DNA of 64,000 nt from Micromonospora sp. WMMD1102 (GCF_029626265.1 NZ_JARUBN010000001.1:2480001-2544000), one strand, 5' to 3'; positions 1 through 8,518 are shown, counted from the stretch's first letter. Translations and numbers: made by a program. The notes: generated from the letters alone by a model not told the origin.

Positions 1-1029
1 TACGACGTGCGGATCAGTTCGGCGCCCGGATTCGCATACCGTCTGTGTGCTCGCGAGGTGACCGACGAGCAGGTCAGAGGCATGGACCTGGCCCGCTGGG
101 AGCACGCCTTCGTCGGCGGCGCGGACCCGATCGAGCCGGAGCCGCTGATCGAATTCGCCGAGCGATTCGGGCCGGCGGGTTTCCGCCCCGAGGCGGTCCG
201 GGTCGGCTACCACATCACCGAGTCGACATTGTTCGTCTCCGGCACCCGACCCGGTCGGCCGTTGGCGGTGGAACGATTCGACCCGAGCCGGTTGGAACAG
301 AACATCCTCCTGCCGGCGGCGGCCGACGCGGCGGCGGCTAGATCACTTGTCAGCAGCGGCACCGTAAATGGTCTTGACATCAGGATCGTCGACCCCGAGA
401 GCGCCTCGGTATTGCCGGACGGGCGGCTCGGCGAGATCTGGATCCGGGGCCGGAGCGTGGCCCGCGGCTACTGGCGACGCGAGGTGGAGACCGACCGGGT
501 CTTCGGGGCGGCCACCGGGGACGGCGAGGGCGGCTACCTGCGCACCGGTGACCTCGGCGTCATCGCCGACGCCGAGCTGTACGTGCTGGGCCGGATGCGC
601 GAGATGCTCGTCGTCGGCGGCCGGAGCCTCTATCCGCACGACATGGAGAAGGCGGTACGCACCTCCGACACCCGGTTCGCCGACCTGACCGGCACGGTCT
701 TCGCGGTGCCCTCACCCCGCCAGGAGATCGTGGTCCTGCACGAGGTCCAGGCGGAGACCGCCGACCCGGCGTCGCTGTCGACGCTGGCCCGTACGGTCAA
801 GGACTGGCTCAGCCGCTGCTTCGGCGTACGGGTGGCGAACGTGGCGTTCCTGCACCCCGGCAAGGTGCGCAAGTCGCCCGGCGGCAAGGTGCAGCGTGCG
901 CTGATGCGGGAGCTGTTCATGGCCGACGCCCTCGATCCGGTCTACGAGGACCTGGACATCGAGACCCGGCGCCGCTACCGGGCGGTCCGCCCGGCGCTCG
1001 CGGTGAGCCACGGCAAGGACTTCCGATGA
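1..1029 (+). CDS. Fatty acyl-AMP ligase (FAAL), C-terminal part, cut by window edge
   Basis: Adenylate-forming enzyme of the FAAL type, which activates a fatty acid as acyl-AMP and hands it to an acyl carrier protein of a polyketide or peptide assembly line. The reading frame is open from base 1, so the N-terminus lies outside the window; 342 residues are visible. Seen in order: TESTLFVSG (equivalent of the YGLAEATL core), the hinge-region GYLRTGDLG near residue 180, GGRSLYPHDME near 210, and GGKVQRALMREL near 298, which carries the usual C-terminal lysine. The frame is followed 43 bases later by a SARP regulator and then a type II thioesterase on the same strand, a layout typical of a lipopeptide or polyketide cluster that continues to the left. 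FAAL rather than acyl-CoA ligase is preferred from the TESTLFVSG and GRSLYPHDME motifs; this is inference. Confidence 0.88.
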   Translation, partial: YDVRISSAPGFAYRLCAREVTDEQVRGMDLARWEHAFVGGADPIEPEPLIEFAERFGPAGFRPEAVRVGYHITESTLFVSGTRPGRPLAVERFDPSRLEQNILLPAAADAAAARSLVSSGTVNGLDIRIVDPESASVLPDGRLGEIWIRGRSVARGYWRREVETDRVFGAATGDGEGGYLRTGDLGVIADAELYVLGRMREMLVVGGRSLYPHDMEKAVRTSDTRFADLTGTVFAVPSPRQEIVVLHEVQAETADPASLSTLARTVKDWLSRCFGVRVANVAFLHPGKVRKSPGGKVQRALMRELFMADALDPVYEDLDIETRRRYRAVRPALAVSHGKDFR

Positions 1030-1072
1030 CCGGCGCCGGGACGGCACCGACGACGACCGGCGGGAGGTGCTG

Positions 1073-3025
1073 ATGAGCACGATCCCGTCGACTCCGGCGC
1101 CGGCCGACAACCCCGAGGCGGGCCTGGCCGGCCACCCCCGGTCCGGGGAGCTGGAGTTCCGGATCCTCGGCTCGGTCGAGGTGGTCGACCCGACCGGTGT
1201 GGTCGAGCTGAGCGCGTCGAAGGTACGCACCGTGCTCGCCGTACTGCTACTCGCCCGGGGGCGGGTGGTCTCCGACTCGCGGCTCGCCGTCGTACTCTGG
1301 GGCGACGACCCGCCGGTCACCGCGGCGGCGCAGATCCAGACGTACGTCTCCCGGCTGCGCGCCAAGCTCGCCCCGGACGCCGAGATCGTCCGGCAGCGTC
1401 CCGGCTACGTGCTGCGGGTCGCGCCCCAGCGATTCGACCTGGTCCGGTTCGAGGAGCTGGCGGCGCGCGGTCGGGACGCCCTCGCGTCCCGGCGGCCGGC
1501 CGAGGCCGCCGAGGCGCTGCGCGCCGCGCTGGCGCTGTGGCGCGGTCCCGCCCTCGCCGGGGTCACCGAGTTCCTCAACGACGCCGAGCGGCCCCGGCTG
1601 GAGGAGGCGCGGTTGGCCGCGCTCGGCGACCGGATCGAGGCCGAACTCGCGCTCGGCCAGCACGGTCGGCTGGTCGTCGAACTGACCGGCCTGGTCGCCG
1701 CGGACCCGCTGCGTGAGCAGTTGCGCGGCCAGCTCATGCTGACCCTCTACCGCTGCGGCCGGCAGGCGGACGCGCTCGCCAGCTACCAGGACTACCGGCG
1801 GCTGCTCGCCGAGGAACTCGGTATCGACCCGGGTCGGGAGCTACAGGACCTGCACAAGTCGATCCTGGCCGCGGAGGCGACGCTCACGCTCCCGGCCCCG
1901 GAGGCCCGGGTCAGCGTCCGGCCCGTCTCGGCCGAGCCGCTGCCGGCCCGGCTTCCGCCGGACGTGGCCGACTTCACCGGCCGGGACCGGGAGGCCGCCC
2001 AGGTGGTCGCGCTGCTGCGCACCCGGGCGGACAACGGCGGGCGGCGGCTCGCCTGCGTGATCGGCGGGATGGCCGGGCTGGGCAAGACGGCCCTGGCGAT
2101 CCACGTCGGACACCTGCTCCGGTCGTCGTACCCGGACGGGCAGATCTACCTGGACCTGCGGGGCGCCGGGCCGCAGCCGGCCGATCCCGTCGACCTGCTC
2201 GGCACCACCCTGCGGGCGCTCGGGGTGGCGGTGTCGGAGATCCCGCCGTCGCTGGCCGAGCGGGTCCAGCTCTACCAGAGCCGGCTGGCCGGCCGGCGGG
2301 TCCTGGTGCTGCTCGACAACGCCGCCAGCGAACAGCAGGTACGCCCACTGCTGCCGGAGAGCCCCAGCTGTGCGGCGATGGTGACCAGCCGGGCCCGGCT
2401 GGCGGCGCTGGAGGGCGTACCCCTGATCGACCTGGACGTGCTCGAACACCGGCAGGCGCTGGAGTTGCTCTCCAAGATCGTCGGTGCCGCCCGGGTGGCC
2501 GCCGAGCCGGAGTCCGCGGTACGCATCGTCGAACTCTGCGGTCACCTGCCGCTCGGGGTACGGATCGCGGGTGCCCGGCTCACCGCGAAGCCGCACTGGC
2601 GGCTGGCCCGGCTCGCCGACCGGCTCTCCAGTCAGCGTCGCCGGCTCGACGAACTCCGGATCGGCGACCTGGAGGTGCGGGCCAGTGTGGCGCTGAGCCT
2701 CCAGGGGCTCGGCGAGTCCGCCCGGCGTGCCTTCCGGCTGCTGGCCCTGCTGGACGCGCCCCGGTTCGCCATCTGGACCGCCGCGGTGCTGCTCGACGTC
2801 ACCCTCGCCACGGCGCGGGAGCTGCTGGAGCAACTCGTCGACGCCCGGCTGTTGGACGTCGCACAGGTCGACGGGTCGAGCCAGCCCCGGTACTTCTTCC
2901 ACGACCTGGTCCGGGCGCTGGCGATGGAACAGGCCGCCGACGAGGAGACGGCCGACGAGCGGTACGCGGCGCTGGACCGCACGTTCGGCAGCCGTCCTGG
3001 TCCGGCCGGCAAGGAGAACGGGTGA
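1073..3025 (+). CDS. SARP/AfsR-type transcriptional regulator with NB-ARC ATPase domain
   Basis: Cluster-situated activator of the Streptomyces antibiotic regulatory protein family, 650 residues. An OmpR-type winged helix occupies roughly residues 25-105, followed by the bacterial transcriptional activation domain to about 260, then an NB-ARC ATPase with the P-loop GMAGLGKTALA near residue 333. It stops soon after the winged-helix part of the NB-ARC module and lacks the TPR tail of full-length AfsR (about 990 residues), so it is a medium-size SARP. The ATG at 1073 is chosen over an in-frame GTG at 1067 because GGGAGG at 1062-1067 then sits 5 bases upstream. It lies between the acyl-AMP ligase and the type II thioesterase and probably regulates that cluster. 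Confidence 0.9.
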   Translation: MSTIPSTPAPADNPEAGLAGHPRSGELEFRILGSVEVVDPTGVVELSASKVRTVLAVLLLARGRVVSDSRLAVVLWGDDPPVTAAAQIQTYVSRLRAKLAPDAEIVRQRPGYVLRVAPQRFDLVRFEELAARGRDALASRRPAEAAEALRAALALWRGPALAGVTEFLNDAERPRLEEARLAALGDRIEAELALGQHGRLVVELTGLVAADPLREQLRGQLMLTLYRCGRQADALASYQDYRRLLAEELGIDPGRELQDLHKSILAAEATLTLPAPEARVSVRPVSAEPLPARLPPDVADFTGRDREAAQVVALLRTRADNGGRRLACVIGGMAGLGKTALAIHVGHLLRSSYPDGQIYLDLRGAGPQPADPVDLLGTTLRALGVAVSEIPPSLAERVQLYQSRLAGRRVLVLLDNAASEQQVRPLLPESPSCAAMVTSRARLAALEGVPLIDLDVLEHRQALELLSKIVGAARVAAEPESAVRIVELCGHLPLGVRIAGARLTAKPHWRLARLADRLSSQRRRLDELRIGDLEVRASVALSLQGLGESARRAFRLLALLDAPRFAIWTAAVLLDVTLATARELLEQLVDARLLDVAQVDGSSQPRYFFHDLVRALAMEQAADEETADERYAALDRTFGSRPGPAGKENG

Positions 3026-3077
3026 CCGCCCGGCATCGTCCACACGGGACATTCCACCGAGGGAAAGGGCTGCGCCG

Positions 3078-3836
3078 GTGAGCAGCAGGTACGGCAGGGT
3101 CACGACCGACTGGTTCCTCCGCTTCGCGGCCGCGCCCCGGGCCACGGTCCGGCTGATCTGCTTTCCGCACGCCGGTGGCGGGGCGGCCGGGTACCGGCGC
3201 TTCGCCGAACTCGTCCCCGACACGATCGAGGTGCTCGCGGTGCAGTACCCGGGCCGGCAGAACCGGTACGGCGAACCGGTCATCGACGACATGACGCTGC
3301 TGGCCGACGAGATCGTCGGGGCGGTCGAGCGGGAGCTGACCGGGCCGGTGGTGTTCTTCGGGCACAGCATGGGTGCGGTGGTCGCCTTCGAGGTGGCCCG
3401 CCGGTTGCGCGGCGGCGAGCCGGTGACGGTGCGCCGACTCTTCGCCTCGGCCGGCCCGGCCCCCTCGGCCCGGAGCTCGCTGGGAGTGCACCTGCGCGAC
3501 GACGACGGGGTGGTGGCGTACATCCGGGAACTCGGCGGCAGCGGGGTGGAGATGTTGGAGATCGACGAGATCCGGCAGTTGACCCTGCCGATGGTCCGGG
3601 GTGACCTGCGGTTGATCGAGACCTATCGCTATGCCGGCGGCGAGCCGTTGAACTGCCCGATCACCGCCATCGTCGGGGACCGCGACCACACCTTCACCGC
3701 CGCCGACGCCCGGCGCTGGGTGGTGCACACCACCGCCGGGCTGGACGTGCACTCGCTGCCCGGCGGTCACTTCTATCTGGACGACCAGGCGGACCGGCTG
3801 GTGCCGCTGCTGGTCGAGCGGGTCATGCCCCGCTGA
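3078..3836 (+). CDS. Type II thioesterase (alpha/beta hydrolase)
   Basis: Editing thioesterase of NRPS/PKS clusters, 252 residues, the usual size. It removes wrong or stalled acyl groups from carrier proteins. Seen: the N-terminal CFPHAGGGAAGYR motif that marks the family, nucleophile elbow GHSMGA with Ser97, the acid region GDRDHTF near residue 200, and catalytic His in GGHFYLD near residue 231. The GTG at 3078 gives the typical start; the frame is open further upstream inside the regulator gene, but that part matches no thioesterase sequence. It follows the SARP gene by 52 bases and is the last gene of the left-edge biosynthetic cluster visible here. Confidence 0.92.
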   Translation: MSSRYGRVTTDWFLRFAAAPRATVRLICFPHAGGGAAGYRRFAELVPDTIEVLAVQYPGRQNRYGEPVIDDMTLLADEIVGAVERELTGPVVFFGHSMGAVVAFEVARRLRGGEPVTVRRLFASAGPAPSARSSLGVHLRDDDGVVAYIRELGGSGVEMLEIDEIRQLTLPMVRGDLRLIETYRYAGGEPLNCPITAIVGDRDHTFTAADARRWVVHTTAGLDVHSLPGGHFYLDDQADRLVPLLVERVMPR

Positions 3837-3923
3837 CGCTGACGCTCGGCCGCGCCGTCCGGCGTCCCGTCGCCCCGGTCAACCGGTCGGTGGCCGCACC
3901 GCCGGGGAGTCCGGGGCGGGACG

Positions 3924-4286
3924 TCACCGGCGCTCGTCGCCAGGGTCGCCGGCACCGTCGTCCCGGGGCAGGTATCGGCGCACCCGGATGCCGTGGCCGT
4001 GCGCCCGGATGCCGTCGGCGGCGGCGACGGCCGCGACGGGATCGGTGAGGAAGTCGAGCGCCACGGCGGTGTCGCCCTCGATGCGGCTGCGCATCCGCTC
4101 AAGCCCCTCGGGGGTGCTGGACGCCACCTCATCCAGCTTGGCCAGGGCCGCGGCCCGAAGCCGGTAGTCGTTCTCCACCTCGACGACCACCTCGGACACC
4201 ACGACGTAGCGGTGGGTCCGGGTGGAGGCGCTGAGTTCGCGGTCCGATTCTTCCTGCACACTCCTGAGGATAGTCGTACCTTTCAT
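3924..4286 (-). CDS. Hypothetical protein, 120 residues
   Basis: Small soluble, charged protein with no signal peptide or membrane segment. The sequence has a beta-type stretch near residues 26-37 (RYVVVSEVVVEVE) followed by a helical, alanine-rich segment and a basic tail ending in acidic residues. I do not recognise a family. The start is supported by GAGGG about 9 bases upstream of the ATG. Upstream, 4300-4400, is conspicuously richer in A and T than its surroundings and probably holds the promoters for this gene and the divergent lipoprotein gene. It faces the thioesterase gene tail to tail. Confidence 0.6.
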   Translation of the reverse strand: MKGTTILRSVQEESDRELSASTRTHRYVVVSEVVVEVENDYRLRAAALAKLDEVASSTPEGLERMRSRIEGDTAVALDFLTDPVAAVAAADGIRAHGHGIRVRRYLPRDDGAGDPGDERR

Positions 4287-4410
4287 GCGCAGAAACCCTC
4301 ATTGATCCCTCGTCACGGGACTTTAATTACTTACGGGGTTCCGGCGAACTTTAGGGGTCTTCCTCTATGGACGTGGAGTGAGATAACCGCTACCCTGCGG
4401 GAGGTATCGA

Positions 4411-5235
4411 GTGCGGGGCCGCCTCGAGGCGGCGATCCGCGGACCCGTTGTTTCGCTGGTCGGGCCCGGTAAACCGGCTGCGCCGCTCGCGCGTCCCCAC
4501 CACATGAGAGCGCACCGTCTGACACTCGTCGCCGTACTGCTGCTCGTCGGGCTGACCGGCTGCGATTCCGCACCCCGCCCCGGCACCGCCCCGGACCGCC
4601 TGTCCGAGGCGACCTCGGGTCCGTCCGGCTCCGTCCCGGTCCCGGGCGATCCCGGCCCCGATACGGGTACCCCGAGCCGACCCGCCCGCCCGACCGGCGG
4701 GGAGGAGGTCACCTCGTTCCGGACGGCGTACGGCTGGGGTGTACCGGCCGAGCCCGTACTGGTCCGGCACCGGGTACGCCCACCGGTGGCGCCGCCTCCC
4801 GCGCCGCCGCTGCCGTACCTGGTGGAGATCCGGGCGGCGGACCATCCGGAGGGGCGCCCCGGGTACAGCCGGATCTCGTTCACCTTCCGGGGCGGCTTCC
4901 CCTCCTACGAGCTCGCCTACCTGGGCCGGATCCCCGCCGAGGGGACCGGCGAGCCACTCCGGTTGCCGGGCAACGCCTTCCTCCGGATCCGGTTCGTCCA
5001 GGCGCAGGCACACGACGAGCGGGGCCGCTCCTCGGTCACCACCGCACCCCGGCCGGAACTCGGCTTCGCCACCCTGCGCGGGTACGCCTTCGGCGGCGAC
5101 TTCGAGGGCTACCTGACCTACGGCCTGGGGTTGCGGGTCGCACCAGACAGCGACCAGGCGCTGCCGGTCCGTTCCCTGGAACTGACCCGGACCGGCGGCC
5201 GGTACGTGGTCGCGCTGGACGTCCGCCACTCCTGA
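4411..5235 (+). CDS. Putative secreted lipoprotein
   Basis: Probable membrane-anchored lipoprotein of unknown role. A hydrophobic segment leads into the lipobox LTGC, followed by a long proline/glycine/serine-rich linker and a globular C-terminal half. Two starts compete. GTG at 4411 has a strong ribosome site (GGGAGG at 4399-4404, 6-base spacing) but puts 31 extra residues before the signal peptide. ATG at 4504 gives a normal 243-residue lipoprotein precursor but has no clear ribosome site. The first codons contain a perfect 16-bp palindrome (4418-4433). No catalytic motif is recognised, and no partner gene is obvious. Confidence 0.65.
   Translation: MRGRLEAAIRGPVVSLVGPGKPAAPLARPHHMRAHRLTLVAVLLLVGLTGCDSAPRPGTAPDRLSEATSGPSGSVPVPGDPGPDTGTPSRPARPTGGEEVTSFRTAYGWGVPAEPVLVRHRVRPPVAPPPAPPLPYLVEIRAADHPEGRPGYSRISFTFRGGFPSYELAYLGRIPAEGTGEPLRLPGNAFLRIRFVQAQAHDERGRSSVTTAPRPELGFATLRGYAFGGDFEGYLTYGLGLRVAPDSDQALPVRSLELTRTGGRYVVALDVRHS
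4418..4433. repeat. 16-bp perfect palindrome at the lipoprotein start
   Basis: GCCGCCTCGAGGCGGC reads the same on both strands. It lies 5 bases after the GTG at 4411, where a hairpin could limit ribosome loading or a protein could bind. Purely sequence-based; no known operator matches. Confidence 0.5.
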
Positions 5236-5356
5236 CGCCCCCTCGTGCGCTCCGACGTCCGGGCGCTCCGGCGCCTGGTCCGCTCGGGTGCCTAAGTCCG
5301 CTCGGGCGTCCGGTCCGCTCCGACGCCCGGTCCGCTCCGGCATCTGGTCGTAGCCG

Positions 5357-5695
5357 CTACGCGGTGACCACCACTCCACCGACTCCGGTGCGCCCGTCCG
5401 GAGTGCCCACGAGTTCGACCGTGAGGCCGGCGCGGACGCGTTCCCCGAAGACGCCGACGACGGCGTCCGTGACCCCGGTGACGAGCCGGGCGACGATCTC
5501 GTCGGCGTCGGGTCGGCTGAACGCGGCCTCCCTGATGCCGAACGTGACGCTCGGCGACGGCGCCCGGGCCGGCGTGCCGCCGATGCCCCAGCGGTTCGGC
5601 GGCACGCCGATCAACCGCACGACCGTGATGCTCCGGGCCCACTCGCCGTAGACGGTGACGACCGCGTCGGTCAGCTTCCGGATCAGTGCGGTCTC
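5357..5695 (-). pseudogene. Tandem tautomerase (4-oxalocrotonate type), 5' end missing
   Basis: Remnant of a fused-dimer tautomerase. The frame reads ETALIRKLTDAVV, then VRLIGVPPNRWGIGG (end of the first 4-OT-like repeat), then a second repeat VTFGIREAAF...VARLVTGVTDAVV...ELVGTPDGRTGVGG. The N-terminus, where the catalytic Pro1 would be, is absent: homology stops at about 5695 and the frame continues into antisense of a MarR remnant. A GTG at 5620 could start an 87-residue product, but that would lack the first half. It is therefore called a pseudogene. The opposite-strand MarR remnant begins at the same point, suggesting that one deletion removed both 5' ends and the shared promoter. Confidence 0.65.
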
Positions 5696-5943
5696 GCGGC
5701 CGCGATCTGAGCCGCAAAGGGGTCCTGGTGCGACGCGAGGACGACGCCGACCGTCGTCGCCGCATCGTCGACATCAGCCCGGAGAGCCGTCCCGCCATCG
5801 CGCAGTGGCTGTCTCCCGGTGCGCAGGCCTGGCGACGCGCCCTCGCGCCGCTGACCCCGGCCCAACAACGGACGTTCGTCGACACCCTGCTCAGGTACGA
5901 GACGGCCGTCGCCACCCCGGCCCAGGCGGCGCCGGGGCATTGA
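5686..5943 (+). pseudogene. MarR-family regulator, C-terminal remnant
   Basis: The frame carries the distal half of a MarR winged-helix protein: recognition-helix end DLSRKGVLVRRED, wing DDADRRRRIVDIS, then the long dimerisation helices ending LLRYETAVATP. The N-terminal dimer helix and first half of the HTH are missing, and no good start or ribosome site precedes the homology. It begins at the point where the antisense tautomerase homology stops, around a 12-bp palindrome at 5694-5705. Ancestrally the two were probably a divergent regulator/enzyme pair. Confidence 0.65.
5694..5705. repeat. 12-bp palindrome at the junction of two gene remnants
   Basis: TCGCGGCCGCGA is a perfect palindrome located exactly where tautomerase homology (minus strand) and MarR homology (plus strand) both end. 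It may be the deletion junction or simply a G+C-rich coincidence. Confidence 0.45.
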
Positions 5944-5991
5944 CGGCCGGCGCGGAGGCGCCGCCTCTTCGGCCGGCTCGGGCCCGGGTCC

Positions 5992-6801
5992 TCAGCGCGC
6001 CGCCGGTCCGGATGTCGGGTGTGGTTCGGCGTCGGCGTGCCGGTCTGACGTGTGGTCCTGGCGCTGTTCCGCGAGCCACTCGTCGAAGGTGGTCGGCGTG
6101 ATGCGGGCGCCTTCGCCGGGCAGCAGTACGGTGCCGGCCATCGCCGGGCCGAAGAGCCCGGACCAGGTCGGTACGAGCCTCACCCGGTGGCCGCGCGCCT
6201 CGTTGGTGCGTCGTGCCATGTCGACGAGGTCCTGCGGTTCCGGGCCGGCGACGTCGGGGTGGCGGCCCCGTGGCTCGCCCACCGCGATCTCGGCGAGGAC
6301 GTCGGCGACGTCCGCGGGTGCGATCGGCTGCACGAGCAGCGGTGCGATCGTCGCGACGCCGTCCCGCTCGGTCCAACCGGCGACCATCGCGGCGAAGTCG
6401 TGGAACTGGGTGGCCGGGACGATAGTCCAGGGCAGTGGGCCGGCGGCCACCAGGCGCTCCTGCTCGCGCTTGCCGGCGTAGTGCGCGTTGCCCTCGACCC
6501 GGTCGATCCCCACGATCGAGAGCAGGACGTGGTGCCGGACGCCGGCCCGCTCCCCGGCGGCGAGCAGGTTCCGGGTGGCGGTGCCGAAGAAGTCCACCGC
6601 CTCGGCCCGGTCGGTGGCCGGCCCGTTGCTGACGTCGACGACCGTGTCGACGCCGGTGAGGGCGCGCTCGAGTCCTTCTCCAATCGACAGATCCACGCCC
6701 TGCGCGCGGCTGATGCGCACCACCTCCTGCCCGGCCCGTTCGAGGGCGGCGACGGTGCGGGCGCCGATGTTCCCGGTCGCCCCGGCGACTGCGATTCGCA
6801 T
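5992..6801 (-). CDS. NAD(P)-binding NmrA/SDR-like oxidoreductase
   Basis: Atypical short-chain dehydrogenase of the NmrA-like group, 269 residues, with nucleotide-binding GATGNIG at residues 7-13 and no classical YxxxK catalytic pair in the usual place. Such proteins act as NAD(P)H-dependent reductases or redox sensors. The ribosome site GAGAGGAAGGA lies just upstream of the ATG. It is divergent from an Rrf2 regulator gene with 81 bases between them, which contain a strong inverted repeat; the regulator is therefore likely to control it. The substrate cannot be told from sequence. Confidence 0.85.
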   Translation of the reverse strand: MRIAVAGATGNIGARTVAALERAGQEVVRISRAQGVDLSIGEGLERALTGVDTVVDVSNGPATDRAEAVDFFGTATRNLLAAGERAGVRHHVLLSIVGIDRVEGNAHYAGKREQERLVAAGPLPWTIVPATQFHDFAAMVAGWTERDGVATIAPLLVQPIAPADVADVLAEIAVGEPRGRHPDVAGPEPQDLVDMARRTNEARGHRVRLVPTWSGLFGPAMAGTVLLPGEGARITPTTFDEWLAEQRQDHTSDRHADAEPHPTSGPAAR

Positions 6802-6836
6802 GACGGTCCTTCCTCTCGTTCGCTACCGGCCGACAT

Positions 6837-6863
6837 TATTACGGACTTTGCAGGTCCGCAATA
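6837..6863. promoter_or_regulatory. Probable Rrf2 operator between divergent genes
   Basis: Inverted repeat TATTACGGAC - 7 bases - GTCCGCAATA (9 of 10 positions match). It is the only A+T-rich dyad between the oxidoreductase and the Rrf2 gene and overlaps the predicted promoter of the latter, as expected for an autoregulated repressor. Confidence 0.6.
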
Positions 6864-6876
6864 TCCGCGATAGGCT
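6848..6876 (+). promoter_or_regulatory. Predicted promoter of the Rrf2 gene, leaderless transcript
   Basis: TTGCAG, a 17-base spacer, and TAGGCT. A start site about 7 bases after the -10 box falls on the GTG at 6883, which would give a leaderless message; no ribosome site is present before that GTG, in agreement. Confidence 0.5.
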
Positions 6877-6882
6877 GGCCCG

Positions 6883-7422
6883 GTGAAGTTGCCGGTGAGC
6901 ACCGAATGGCTGTTGCACTGCGCCGCGACGCTGGCGCAGCTCGATCCCGGAGCCACCGCGTCGGCGGCGCAGCTCGCGCAGTACTACGACATCCCGGCGG
7001 CCTACCTGGCCAAGCAACTGCAAGGACTCGTCAAGGCCGGCGTGCTGGTCGCGACGACCGGTCCACGCGGCGGGTTCCGGCTCGCCCGACCGGCGGCCGA
7101 GATCACACTGCTGCGGATCGTGGAGGCGGTCGACGGCACCTCCCCGCCGTACGAGTGCCGCGAGATCCGCCAGCAGGGACTGGGAGCACTCGCTCCAGAG
7201 GAGTGCCGCAACACCTGCGTGCTCGCCCAGAAGATGGCCGAGGCACACGACGCGTGGCGGCGCAGCCTTGCCGGCGTCTCGCTCGCCGACATCATCGCGA
7301 CGCTGCCTCCGGCAGCACCGGCCCGCACCAGGTCCCGCCTGGCGTCGGCGACGGGTTCCCCGCCGTCGCGCCGATCGCCGGGACCGGCCGCCGCCGACCC
7401 GCCGCCCCGACGAAGTCGGTGA
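6883..7422 (+). CDS. Rrf2-family transcriptional regulator
   Basis: Winged-helix repressor of the Rrf2 family, 179 residues. The HTH covers about residues 10-75, ending in the wing GPRGGFRLARP. Three cysteines (92, 108, 112) lie in the region where IscR/NsrR bind an Fe-S cluster, but the spacing C-x15-C-x3-C differs from those proteins, so it could hold a different cluster or act as a thiol sensor. The C-terminal ~40 residues are proline/arginine-rich and beyond the family core. Divergent from the NmrA-like oxidoreductase, with an operator-like dyad between, so it most likely represses that gene and itself. Confidence 0.88.
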   Translation: MKLPVSTEWLLHCAATLAQLDPGATASAAQLAQYYDIPAAYLAKQLQGLVKAGVLVATTGPRGGFRLARPAAEITLLRIVEAVDGTSPPYECREIRQQGLGALAPEECRNTCVLAQKMAEAHDAWRRSLAGVSLADIIATLPPAAPARTRSRLASATGSPPSRRSPGPAAADPPPRRSR

Positions 7423-7525
7423 ACCCGCTGCCCGGCCCTCCCCGGCATCCTGCCTCTCCCACCCGCCGCGGGGTTCGCGACCGTCGTGCTGGACGCCCGG
7501 CCGGGTCGACCGGCACGCTTGACGG

Positions 7526-8503
7526 ATGCGTGACGTCGTGGTGGTTGGTGCCGGGGTGGTCGGACTGACCAGCGCGGTGCGGCTGGCCGAGGCCGGTGCC
7601 CGGGTGACAGTGCTGACCGCCGACGAACCGGTCGACACGGTCTCCCGGATCGCCGCCGCCGTCTGGTACCCGACCCGGACCAGTGCCGACCCCCGGGTGC
7701 TGGGCTGGGCCCGGCGCACCTTCGAGGTCTTCGCCGGGCAGGCCCGCCAGCAGGTACCCGGGGTGGTGATGCGGCCGACCCGGATGCTGCTGCGCGAGCC
7801 GGGGACCGCCGACCCGTGGTGGGCCCCGGCGGTCCCCGACTTCCGCCCCGCCCCGCCCCCGGACGGGTACGCCGGCCAGTGGCGGTTCACCGTGCCGACC
7901 GTCGAGATGGGGCCGTACCTGGACTGGCTGGTCGACCGGCTGTCCCGGCTCGACGTGCCGGTACGCCGGCACCGGGTGGACCGGCTCGCCGACGTACCCG
8001 GGATCGCGGCCGGAATGTGGCCCTCGGCGCGGCGCCCACCGCTGGTGGTGAACGCGACCGGGCTGGCCGCCGGCAAGCTCGCCGACGACCCGGCGGTGCA
8101 CCCGGTCCGGGGCCGGATCGTGCTCGTCGAGAACCCCGGCCTGACCACCTCGGTACGCGACGAGGCGAACCCGGCCGGCATCACCTACGTACACCCGCGC
8201 GGCCGGGACGTGGTGCTCGGCGGCACCTTCGAGCCGTACCGGACCGAGACCGGGCCGGACGACGGCGCCGCGGCGGCGATCCTGGCCCGGTGCGTCGCGC
8301 TGGTGCCGGAGCTGGCCGGGGCGCCGGTGCTCGGGCGGCTCGCCGGGTTGCGGCCGGGCCGGACCGGTGGGGCCCGGCTGGCCGAGGAGACGTCCGGCTC
8401 GGCGGGTCCGGCCCGGCTGGTCCACAACTACGGGCACGGCGGCGCCGGGGTCACCCTGAGCTGGGGCTGTGCCGACGAGGTGGTGGCGCTCGCCGGTTCC
8501 TGA
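7526..8503 (+). CDS. D-amino-acid oxidase (FAD-dependent)
   Basis: Oxidises D-amino acids to 2-oxo acids with release of ammonia and hydrogen peroxide. 325 residues, normal for the DAAO family. Seen: FAD-binding GAGVVGLTSA at the N-terminus, the AAAVWYPTR segment, VVNATGLAA, GGTFEP and the C-terminal HNYGHGGAGVTLSWG motif. No peroxisomal-type tail, as expected in bacteria. It converges on the GGDEF-EAL gene with only 15 bases between stop codons. No ribosome site is obvious before the ATG. A role in D-amino-acid recycling from peptidoglycan is a general inference for this family. Confidence 0.93.
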   Translation: MRDVVVVGAGVVGLTSAVRLAEAGARVTVLTADEPVDTVSRIAAAVWYPTRTSADPRVLGWARRTFEVFAGQARQQVPGVVMRPTRMLLREPGTADPWWAPAVPDFRPAPPPDGYAGQWRFTVPTVEMGPYLDWLVDRLSRLDVPVRRHRVDRLADVPGIAAGMWPSARRPPLVVNATGLAAGKLADDPAVHPVRGRIVLVENPGLTTSVRDEANPAGITYVHPRGRDVVLGGTFEPYRTETGPDDGAAAAILARCVALVPELAGAPVLGRLAGLRPGRTGGARLAEETSGSAGPARLVHNYGHGGAGVTLSWGCADEVVALAGS

Positions 8504-8518
8504 CCTGCCGGGTCCCGG

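Noticed and set aside
1841..3523. Open frame of 560 codons antisense to the SARP and thioesterase genes
   Set aside because: Long antisense frames are typical in very G+C-rich DNA; the translation has no recognisable domain and both sense genes are clear.
5690..5703. Adjacent BsaI-like GGTCTC and NotI-like GCGGCCGC sites at the remnant junction, as if a cloning scar
   Set aside because: Both are common in DNA of this base composition and no vector sequence is present; a natural deletion is simpler.
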